DNA of 64,000 nt from Haliclona indistincta (taxonomy: Eukaryota; Porifera; Demospongiae; Haplosclerida; Chalinidae): contig OZ024784.1 in assembly GCA_964017065.1 (NCBI GenBank), forward strand, positions 2,895,152-2,959,151. Direction: 5' to 3'. A program made the translations under genes and the position numbers. This document shows, piece by piece, positions 55,014-64,000 of the stretch. Positions within the stretch are counted from its first letter, which is position 1; the number at the start of each line of letters is the position of its first letter. The notes below the pieces were generated by a model. That model had not been told where the DNA came from and did not search any database. It saw only the letters and a program-made list of their open reading frames with translations.

Positions 55014-56069
55014 TCATTTATCACACAACAAGAACCAGGAGAGCAGAATAATGAATATAGCACATGATATATAAACTAAGGAAACAGAACCTATCGGAGC
55101 ATAATGATACTGTTTGCATGTGATGTTTTGTGGTGGTACAATACCACTAATAAGTCCTTCAAGCTGATTTGGATCTAGTAGGATTATGCTGGTCCCTGCA
55201 ATTGTCAGTGCTAAAAGTGCAACCAGTGATATGCAGTTGCAGCAGAAGAAAACGTATAGTACGTTGTTCGGCCAACCAGTATCGTAGAGTTTGAGTGAGC
55301 TGAAACAGCAGTTGAGTATCATGAGGACAAGAATAGGAACAGATATTGACATGGTTATTGCACTGGTAGTAGTGAGTGGAGCACACTGCAGGGGGCCTAC
55401 ACCTGTGCAGGAAGTATAGATAAATACTACTCTAGTTATGATAATGTGTATTACCTGTCATGACCATGAACACAAGAGAGGGAACTAAAATAAAAACCCC
55501 AAACACGAGCGATCCATTAACCCTTCCTTGTTGCAAAAAAAAACTTAAACTATTCACTGGATATATCTCTTATTGACTTACTTGTATTACCGCAAGGCAA
55601 AAAACTGATGAAGCAACATAGTTTCCACAGGGAACACATTACGTCGCATATTCCTTCATCCTCTGCATCCTCATAATATAATTCTGTTGGACTGCTTTGG
55701 GAGTTGTAGTAGTCCGGTAGTACTGTGAAACAATGTACAGAATGGTAAAATGGTCACAATGATGCTTAGCTGATTCACCATGAACAAGTAGTACTAGAGT
55801 GCTCACTTACCATCAGCAGCTCTGGCCTGTATCCATTTTGGCTGTATCAAAAACAACAAACAATGATAGTTGAACAGTACACTTGTGTATATAGGTACAA
55901 GCTAGCATGCATCTTGCTGGTTGGTATGGGGACTATCCCTGTGACATTGTCTTACTGCTTTTGGGGCGTGTATCTTCTCTGAGAGCCAAAGGCTTCTACG
56001 AAACTCTCGTGTCGTTGTGGACAAAAGTGGAGATCTCTCGTTTCTGGTCGAAGTAGTCTCGTCCGCCAT
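55014..56069 (-). CDS. Unidentified four-helix membrane protein with dileucine-type N-terminus
   Basis: Five exons read in consistent phase. Exon 1 (ATG 56069) gives MADETTSTRNERSPLLSTTT and ends HAPKA. A short exon follows (PKWIQARAAD). Exon 3 contains an acidic stretch (ELYYEDAEDEGICDVM) and a Cys cluster (LWKLCCFISFLPC). Exon 4 is the first hydrophobic helix (LVFGVFILVPSLVFMVMT). Exon 5 has three more (ISVPILVLMILNCCF, NCISLVALLALTIAGTSIIL, SLVYISCAIFIILLSWFLL). ERSPLL resembles an acidic dileucine lysosomal sorting signal. Not recognised as a named family. The two next genes on this strand are also four-helix proteins, but I see no clear sequence relation. Confidence 0.65.
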
Positions 56070-56407
56070 GTGTAAACTGTCACGCGCAACGCCGGTGCGG
56101 GCGATAAGAGTGATCCACACCTACTACATTTGTAGGTCTACTGCTTAGCTGGTTGCACTGCAAACGAGTACACAATATGCAGACTGGAGAATGCTCAATA
56201 AAAAGGCAAATGCAATCACCAAATTATTTTGTAGTTGCCGGTTATAGCTGTACAATCTGTGTTGACTACAAGAATTGACAATGCTGACATAGATCAACCT
56301 GTTGTTATAACACAATATTTTTGTGAACACAAACACTATGACAGAAGTGACTGAAATTACAGTATTTAAGTAGACAGTGAATATAGAGTAGCATGTTTGT
56401 CCAGATA

Positions 56408-57310
56408 TTAGGATTCAGCAGCAGCGCTACCAGCAGCAACGAATGCACAACAGCAAATGCAGCAGACAAGACAGCTGCAACACAGAAGTGCACTTGCATA
56501 GATCACCAGCATTGTGATGAAGGAGAAGTAAACCAGCACAGGGTCACAGCATGTAGCACTCTGGTTGCATTGAGAACTGTTCCAAGTGTCCCACAGAGAG
56601 AATACCCAGTAGCTACCAATAATGATCCACACGAAGAGAAAAATGGAGATAATGGTCTCACAGCAGTTGCTTCCCTGGTTCGCTCTTTCGGTTCGTTCGC
56701 TGTCCTTCTTGCGCCCACAGATAAGTCGGACAAAGTGTATTCCAGTTTGTAAAAGGCTGACGCAGCCAAATACAATGAGAAAGATTGGTACTAAACGGGA
56801 TGTATCACATTTGTACACATTCATCGACCCTTTGGAATGAGAAGGCACAATGTGAAATGATGTGCTAATAAATAATTGTGCAATCTTACCAATTACTATC
56901 ATTGCAATTGGTAAGGCAGAGAGGACTATCACAAAAACCCCACAAACAACTGAGGAAGAAGAAAAGAGGAAGCGTCTTTCAAACGTAACAATAAACCCTA
57001 AAGTGAACATACCAGATCCGCATAGCAAGTTGCATATCTTCATGCCGGCTTTGGCTGGGCTGCCGCCTTCGCCGCGAGCTTCTTGCATCTGAGCCCGGAT
57101 TTCCTTTACTCCAAATACATCAGAGTAGGCTGGTGGGGCATCTATTGACAAGAAAAAACCGGGATAGCTATGTGGTATAAAATATCTCGCTGCCGTTTCT
57201 TGCCTTCGACAACGTCGTTGTACGCCGGCGGAGCTTCAGTTTTGAGTGGGTCTTGTGCCTACAGAATAGTAAAACCGTGTGTGCTTAGCAGAGGCAGAGA
57301 CTGTTACCAT
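56408..57310 (-). CDS. TMEM272-like four-helix membrane protein with two PPxY motifs
   Basis: ATG 57310 is followed directly by an intron, then MAQDPLKTEAPPAYNDVVE, then DAPPAYSDVFGVKEIRAQM. Two PPAY motifs in the N-terminal tail are of the type bound by WW domains of NEDD4-family ubiquitin ligases. The membrane part has VVCGVFVIVLSALPIAMIVIG, SRLVPIFLIVFGCVSLLQTG, IISIFLFVWIIIGSYWVFSLWDTW and VYASALLCCSCLVCCICCC. ALPIAMIVIG followed by C-x(4-7)-VPIFLIVFG and then IGSYWVFS is the arrangement I know from TMEM272-family proteins. The intron after VVE appears to use a GC donor (GAAG|gcaaga). A paralogue lies 256 bp upstream on the same strand. Function unknown. Confidence 0.75.
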
Positions 57311-57566
57311 TGCTTTCTTCCTGAGCTGCGCGCTGACCGGAGCTGACTCAGAGATTATTGATACTACGTAACGTTACGTTATTAATAATCTCTACGCTAG
57401 CTAAGTCTAGCCGCTGCCCCGCCTATTGAGTGACGTGGGTGGTATTAATATTCGAGCGGATCTGCGTCACTACATACACTACATAATTATACAGTATACA
57501 GTACTGACGTCATAATTATTATTACTATTATTATTTTTGCATGCAATGAATGCAATTACAAAAACA

Positions 57567-58464
57567 TTAAAAACTTGTCTCTGCTGATGAAAATGAATAT
57601 GCAAGTACTGAGCACATTATTCCAACAAATAGCCCACAACAGCAGCAAAACAGTGTTATAAGGCCATACATAAACAACTGGGATCCAAATGCAAAATACA
57701 TCAATACTGAATTGCAGCTACAAGCCAATGCCACTGGATCTTTATTAGTGATGTCTTGACTGCGATTGCAAATTGGATTCGTCCATGTAATCCATGCTGA
57801 GAAGACCCAATAGCTTCCAATGAAGAACCAAACAATCAGAAAGAATATAAGGAGACAATGGAAGCAACCAAAGATGGTACTGATTCCAGAGTCATTCTTG
57901 TCACGGCGAAATACATTCTTGAGACAAGATTGTAGGTTGGTAGATATCACATGCACAATTGAAATGCAGCCAAACACAATCAAATAGATTGGTATATTGG
58001 TGTTCAGTGGGCATAGGTGCAAGTAATATGAACCTGCATAATAGTCAATGAACATTAGAGAGAGCCAGTGTAGCTTACCAATAACAATCATAGCTACTGG
58101 TAAAACAGCTATGAAAAGCAAACCAATTCCACAAAGTACTGTAAAGAATGATGATAAACAAGTTTTACATTGCTTTGCATTCCAACTGAGTACCTGAACC
58201 GCAGCAACAGCTATACATCTTCAAACAAGCACTTTTGGGATCCTGGCGTGCTTCAGCTACATTGAGCATGAGCTTTTGCATTTTAGGCACATTTGGAGCA
58301 CTTGTAAGTGGTGCATCTGTACAGTAAAATTAATTTGCTAATCAAAAATTACAGTAACACTGACCTTCCTTAGACTCCGAGAAGGTAGACTCTTGTTCTT
58401 CAGCCTATAGTCAAAAGAGCATCAATGCAAATGAAGAGAAATTGTTGAAAGCACTTACAGCCAT
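57567..58464 (-). CDS. TMEM272-like four-helix membrane protein, paralogue
   Basis: ATG 58464 (MA) splices to AEEQESTFSESKE and then DAPLTSAPNVPKMQKLMLNVAEARQDPKSACLKMYSCC. Next come GIGLLFIAVLPVAMIVIGKL, CPLNTNIPIYLIVFGCISIVHV, LLIFFLIVWFFIGSYWVFSAWITW and a last helix LFMYGLITLFCCCCGLFVGIM; stop 57567-57569. It is clearly homologous to the preceding gene (same motifs VLPVAMIVIG, IPIYLIVFG, FIGSYWVFSAW, same exon pattern), but the tail lacks the PPxY motifs. The pair arose by tandem duplication. Its start lies 207 bp from that of neutral ceramidase on the other strand. Confidence 0.78.
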
Positions 58465-58670
58465 GGTTACTACAAAAACCGTGCAATGTGAAGTTACTTC
58501 CAATGCTAGCATCCTTATTTTGTTTCATTAGTGGCAGGAATCTACAACATATCTGCAAGGTGTCACGTACAATGTATAATTTTTTTGCAAAATTTGATGG
58601 GTTGGTTACACCCACGCAATTAGCAAAAACACGTGACTTCATGTACTAAGGACTCAGATCCACAGCCAAC

Positions 58671-61600
58671 ATGATGGACTCTGTTGCGCGTGTAGCGGTG
58701 CTGTCTCTTCTCTCAGCTTTGGTTGGAGCTATCACTGATGACCCTGGGACCTATTACATTGGGGTAGGTCGGGCAGATGTGACTGGACCGGCGGCTGAAG
58801 TAGAGATGGTAAGTGTAAGGCAACTGCACGTCTTCAGTCGTTCTTTTATTCTCTCTATGTGTGAGTGTAGATGGGCTATGCTAGTCCTACACAGACCACT
58901 GAAGGTATCCATTTCAGACAATGGAGCAGAGCATTCATCATAGCTGATGCTGATAAGAAAAATCGAGTTGTGTTCGTCAATTTGGATGTGTGCATGGGTT
59001 CTCAAATTATGAAGATGAAGGTACGCTTAAATTTTATAAAAATCAGTAGTCGAGTCACTGAATCAAGTTATACTAGTAGGTACAAATTGCCTCACGAAAC
59101 GTGCTGTGAACCTAAGCGTGACATAAAATACAATGTCATACATACATTTTATTAACATTTCCGAGATATGCATGACACTCCATGCCCCGCGTACTGTCAC
59201 GATTAGCGTCCTCACTAGGCAATAAAAAGAAATTCAATATTAGCTAGAGGAGTAATTATTACATCACAATGTGTGATGTCGGTTGGCTACCAGCATGTAG
59301 TCAGTATGTAGTTATGGACAGCAACCATAAAGGTTACAACTATTTGCATTCAGGTTGTTGAAAAGCTAAAGACAATGTACGATGACATGTACACCGATGA
59401 CAATGTGTGTCTCAGTGGAATACACACTCACTCTGGTCCAGCAGGATATTTTCAGTATGTACTATATGAAGTGATGTCTCTCGGGTTTGTTGGAGAGACT
59501 CTGGACATGATGGTGGATGGTATCGTGGAAAGCATCAAGATTGCTCACGAGAGTATGACACCGGGTCACTTGTATGTGAACCAAGGAGAGCTGCTAGAGG
59601 CTAATATTAACAGGAGCCCTACAGCATATCAGCTTAACCCCGATGCCTCAGAGTGAGTCGAGCTAATAATAAGGCTAGTAAAGACCAATGTATTTTCCAG
59701 CTACAAATATGATGTTGATAAGAACATGACAGTGCTAAAGATGGTAGATGTCAAAGGAGTTCCTCTTGGAATGCTCAGGTAACTAAAATAAATTTTTTGG
59801 TAAAATTTGAACTTTGTTCCAATTTTAGTTGGTTCGCTGTGCACTGCACTAGTATGAACAACACTAACAGACTCATCAGCGGAGACAACAAGGGTTATGC
59901 CTCGATGCTGTTTGAAATGGAAATGAATCCTAATGAAGTCAACGGTCATGTGAGCAATATGCACCTTTGTTGATTTAATAATAATGAGGTCACATATTAC
60001 ACATATTACTACATTGTCACATGATGTGTGTCAGAGTGCTTACTGAGCATTCTCCTTGATCATTTCTTCTCTTCAGGGTAAGTTTGTAGCAGCGTTTGCT
60101 CAGAGTAATGAAGGAGATGTGTCTCCCAATACCAAGGGACCTCATTGTCAAGATACTGGCAAACCATGTGATATTCTGCACAGTACTTGTAATGGGAAGG
60201 TTAGATAGTGCAACTTACCATTAATGCACTCACTGTCCTTCTCCTATAGAATGAGCTGTGTGTGGCAGCTGGTCCTGGCAAAGACATGGTGGACAGCACT
60301 CGAATAATCGGACAGAAACAGTACGATAAAGCTAAGGTTATTGTCTAAAGGTTTACAATTATTTTTTGAATTTGTGAATGGATTGATTAGGAATTGTTTG
60401 ACTCAGCAACACTAGCATTGTCAGGTCCCATTGAATTTATACACACTTTCAAGGACTTCTCAAACTTAACACTGCAATTCCAGGGCAAGAGTGTATGTGC
60501 TACATGTGTGCTGTACTGTACTGTATTATGGTGTTCTTACAGGTATCTACATGCAAACCTGCCATGGGCTACTCGTTTGCAGCCGGTACTACTGATGGTC
60601 CTGGAGCATTTGATTTCACTCAAGGTTTGTGCACCGCAATACCACTATCACCTCAGCATCTATCCACAGGAGACACTAGTGACAACAAATTTTGGAATTT
60701 AGTGCGTGATATTCTTCATGACCCATCTGCTGAACAAATCAAGTGTCATGCACCTAAACCAATCCTGCTTGATACAGGAGGGATGGACTTTCCATATCCA
60801 TGGCAACCAGTGATTATGCCGCTACAAATTATGACGATAGGTCAGCTAGCTTTGATAGCTGTACCTGGAGAGTTTACCACCATGTCTGGACGTTGGCTGA
60901 GAGGAAACGTGACAGAGGTGAGTGAGTATGACAATAGTCAAATTTGTGTCAAAGTGCATAATCCATATAGGCCCTTATGAAGAGTACTAAGTTCAGTAAC
61001 CAATCTGTGGTACCAGTAGTAGCTGGTCTCTCAAATACATACTCCAGCTATATCACCACCTACTATGAGTATCAGGTTTGCACTAATGGTTATACTGCAC
61101 AGTACAAGTTGATCTCCTGATTCAGGAGCAACGTTATGAAGCTGCTTCCACCATTTTTGGTCCACACACGCTTGAAGCTTACATACAAGAGTACAACAAG
61201 CTGGCTGAAGCTCTTGCTACTGTGAGTATTGTCGGCAGTATTGGAGTGCATGTGTGTGAGATGTGAATCATATAGAATCAACCAGCTGGTGTGGGACCAT
61301 CTCCTCCTGATTACTATGACAAACAAGTCTCATTCTTGCTTCCAGTTCTGTTTGATGGTGTACCGTCGGGTCAAAAATTCGGATCAGTACACAAAGAGCC
61401 CAATGAGAAGTACTGTATTGTGAGTAATGTGAGACACATTTACACACTTTGGTCTAACCTATCTTTTCCAGAATGAAACTGTCGAAGTTCAATTTTGGGC
61501 TGGAAATCCACGAAATAACATAAATGTTAGTCAATCGTTTTGTTTCTTCTAGAGTAGAGGTCTGGCTCTCACCAACTTTTTCTCCACTTCACAGAACACT

Positions 61601-61932
61601 CCGTTTTTGACTGTTGAAAGAAAACAGTCAACTGATGATAAGTGGATGATTGTACTAGATGATGGCTCTTGGGATACTACGTGAGTGCCAACACACATTT
61701 GATCTGACAGTTTTCTACTTGTATATTTTGTCTTTTTTGTAGCTTCCACTGGGCTCACACTAGTGAAATTTTACAAGAGAGTCTGGCGACCGTAAAGTGG
61801 ACTATTTCTCCCAATACTCTTCTTGGTACATATCGTATCAACCACTTCGGTGTCCACAAGGAACTGCTTGGAGGAAGTAAACTACCGTATTCTGGTACTA
61901 CTCAAGAATTTCAAGTCACTGCTATATGTTGA
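58671..61932 (+). CDS. ASAH2: Neutral ceramidase
   Basis: Starts MMDSVARVAVLSLLSALVGA, a signal peptide ending before ITDDPGTYYIGVGRADVTGP. Subsequent exons give MGYASPTQTTEGIHFRQWSRAFI, VFVNLDVCMGSQIM, SGIHTHSGPAGYFQYVLYEV (zinc-binding His pair of the family), QGELLEANINRSPTAYQLNP, WFAVHCTSMNNTNRLISGDNKG, AFAQSNEGDVSPNT (the Ser of NEGDVSPN is the catalytic residue in the family), TTDGPGAFDFTQG, IAVPGEFTTMSGRWLR and AGLSNTYSSYITTYYEYQEQRYEAASTIFGPHTLEAYIQ. The C-terminal immunoglobulin-like domain ends at stop 61930-61932. It hydrolyses ceramide to sphingosine plus fatty acid at the cell surface or in the secretory path. Confidence 0.93.
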
Positions 61933-62234
61933 TGTCGTATTGTGTGTTATGTGTATGCTAAACGAATGTAGGTCTACTCTGAACTATTGACATTATTATT
62001 ATTTTTATTCAACCAAAAGATGTTGTACTTATTGACTACCAAAGTTTAGCTGCCACCCTCCTCAAGAGGAACGTTCCACCACAAGTGTGGTGTGATGTGA
62101 CCCAGTAGTGAAAATGAACCATTATACTCTACCAGGTGATAGTGGTAAACCACCATCAGAGTAAAGGGGAAGATCTTATGTTCTAATCGCGATTGATTAG
62201 CGTGTACTTAGTATGATTGGTCAGTCAGAGGTGG

Positions 62235-62242
62235 TATAAATA
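62235..62242 (+). promoter_or_regulatory. TATA box of the caspase-like gene
   Basis: TATAAATA lies 40 bp upstream of the ATG at 62282, so transcription would start close to the start codon, leaving a very short leader. Other genes in the window do not show so clean a TATA box, which suggests tighter or inducible control (inference). Confidence 0.55.
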
Positions 62243-62281
62243 AATAACTTTTTCACAACTTACTTATTCCTTCACGTTACG

Positions 62282-63610
62282 ATGGCTATTCTGCAGCAGG
62301 GCAGCATTATTCGTGAGGTCGTTACAGATGGCGCGGTTACGAGACAGCATCGCAATGGCAAAGAGAGTTTCATGCTAGCTTTTGCAATCGACAAACAGAA
62401 TCATGGCAATGCCGGTATACATTCGCTGGGCGACACCATCAAGCAAGGCTGCAAATACATCACAGGGATATTCGTGGCTAAGAAATTGATAGACGAAAAC
62501 TCTGTGAAAGTGTTCCAGTCGTCCACTAATCCGGACGAATGTTCTAAGAAGAGAATACAACAACAGATTCGTAAATGCACCAGTAATGTAGGGGGAAATG
62601 GTCTCTTTGTGCTCTATCTCAGCGGCCATGGCGAGTCTCACGGATTTCTTCCAGGCGACTACAGTGCCGGAGAGCGTAACAGTATATCAGCGAATTTGCT
62701 AAGCAATTGCCTGGCTAGTGCCTGGAGCAGTATAGGAAATATCCTCGTGATACTCGACTGCTGCAAGGCTGGAATGTTGGCCAAAACGTTAGCAAAGTTA
62801 GTACCGAGAAACGTCTGGATTCTCTCTGCATGCACAGGATCTGAGACGACACTTACCTGCAAGCCTCTTGGATGTTCAATATTCACATACTTAGTTGGAA
62901 GAGCGATCAATAACATCCCAGACTCGTTTGAAGTGTCCGAAACCTCACTAAATGCCATTCACAAAAGCTGCACTGCAAGTGTGAAAGCATTAACTGCACT
63001 TTCATCGGATGAGTTACTTTATTATGAAAGTGGACTAGAACAAGGTCGTCGTCGTGTGGATACAGATGGACACGACTCAGTCGTAAATGAATGGCTCAAA
63101 GAAAAGAATCAACACATCACAATATTAGTCAAGGAGAGAGCATTTGAAGACGAGCGATTGTGTGGTAAAGAGAAGCGAGTATTGAAGATTGCTCTTTCTT
63201 TAATGATGTATTCCGTTGCCAGGTTAAAATTAAACTCACAAAAAGGCAAGCAAATATCACCCAACCCTGATATATACCTTTGTGCATTTAATGAAGCCGT
63301 CAATGTTTTCTGCCACAATTTTAAATTTGAGCTTGAGATCACGTCTGAACTAAGGCTACAGTGTTTAGAGTTCTATTGGGAGAATGTACGAAAAGCTCTG
63401 CTCAATCAGCAAATGCTAATAGAAGAAATTGAAAAGTGCTATAAAGAGTTCAGAGCAAGTCTAAGAGATCAGGGATATGAAACTGACAAGAGTATAGTAA
63501 GTGTGTGTATAAAGGTAATCCACCTAATAATTATGTGATAATTTTCTTAGGGAAGCAAATTTGATGTGGATAGCTTAATAAACCAACTGAAGGTGGATGA
63601 TGAAGAGTGA
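62282..63610 (+). CDS. Caspase/metacaspase-like (peptidase C14) protein
   Basis: Two exons: 62282-63496 (405 codons, phase 0, donor ATA|GTAAGT) and 63551-63610 (GSKFDVDSLINQLKVDDEE-stop), 424 residues. A C14-type p20 domain covers residues about 30-230. A beta-strand plus SGHG (FVLYLSGHGE, His116) is followed by the strand plus nucleophile LVILDCCKAGM (Cys161 in the DxCxxG position of metacaspases), then WILSACTGSETTL, where caspase-fold proteins often read ASC/SAC. The DCCKAG form is nearer to meta-/para-/orthocaspase and bacterial caspase-like proteins than to the animal QACRG pentapeptide, so cleavage after Arg/Lys rather than Asp is the likelier guess. The C-terminal half is helical and unrecognised; there is no DED, CARD or Ig prodomain. 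Confidence 0.75.
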
Positions 63611-64000
63611 AGACACAATAATTTATGAACCAATAACTAATGCAAATAGTGTTGTGCCATATATCTTGCAAAATTTATGTTTGACTTTAAAGGGACTTCA
63701 GTGAAGTGCTTATCAGGCATGTAGGGACGAATGTGAGAACTGTCACATGTACATCTAAAAGAGTTGCAAACAATACCACCACACTAGGAGTAGACATTTT
63801 GTATGGAGTTTGTCGCTACCCAGTTTACAGTCTACATAGACTACAGTTAGAAATCAGTTGATAACAATTATGCTCACTCCAATAGTTATTGATAAATAAA
63901 ACCCTTGAAGTTTCCAAAATACTTAGTCAACTGACATAACATGAGCTTTCTTTAACTGTTAGCTACTAATTATTCAAGAGTAAAGATTCTATACACACTT
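63611..64000. other. 3' flank of the caspase-like gene; nothing seen
   Basis: AT-rich, no ORF, repeat or RNA gene that I can support. An AATAAA at about 63895 could be a polyadenylation signal. Confidence 0.4.

Noticed and set aside
56393..56752. 119-residue plus-strand ORF
   Set aside because: Antisense of the last exon of the PPAY TMEM272-like gene, which has clear membrane helices on the other strand.

Overview
The window is animal nuclear DNA: AT-rich, gene-dense, with many short introns, GT-AG splice sites, eukaryotic nuclear tRNA genes, and metazoan genes such as Grainyhead, an LRBA/neurobeachin gene, TMEM165, PGM2, CPOX and neutral ceramidase. The compactness (gaps of about 50-400 bp, introns often 50-100 bp), the small MITE-like elements and two unusual cysteine-peptidase-like genes suggest an early-branching animal, most likely a demosponge. 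That assignment is inference; no marker gene fixes the species. Exon models were built by eye from reading frame, splice sites and similarity to remembered families, so individual exon ends may be off. Starts were moved to real ATG codons.  LAYOUT. 1-2373: no gene that I can support. 2374-5641 (+): PAK1IP1 WD40 protein. 5728-8190 (-): pirin, with a 39-bp minisatellite in an intron and a possible signal peptide. 8412-25465 (+): a very large LRBA/NBEA-type BEACH-WD40 gene with a tRNA-Ser and an intron-containing tRNA-Tyr in its introns.  18.05-38.3 kb is the most remarkable part. The 3' end of LRBA, the intronless POT-family (SLC15-like) transporter genes nested in its last large intron, and the tail of the convergent TMEM165 gene have been amplified into three tandem units (A, B, C). 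Unit A completes the LRBA gene, unit C completes TMEM165, and unit B carries broken copies of both. Five POT-like transporter ORFs remain open (A1, A2, B1, B2, C1). They belong to two alternating subtypes with visible mosaicism: C1 is a type-1/type-2 hybrid, and B1 has lost about one membrane helix in frame and has a divergent patch.  38.4-64 kb: an intronless clan-CD (C25-like) peptidase candidate (-), PGM2 (-) head to head with Grainyhead (+), a Tc1/mariner-type MITE, intronless CPOX (-) whose ATG lies 46 bp from that of an unrecognised low-complexity protein (+), a run of three small four-helix membrane proteins (-; two are TMEM272-like), neutral ceramidase (+), and a caspase/metacaspase-like gene (+) with its own TATA box.  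The genes do not form a pathway. Shared features are head-to-head promoters, nested genes, and tandem amplification that copies whatever lies in the intron. The strongest candidates for something undescribed are the nested-transporter amplicon and the two non-canonical clan-CD peptidase-like genes.
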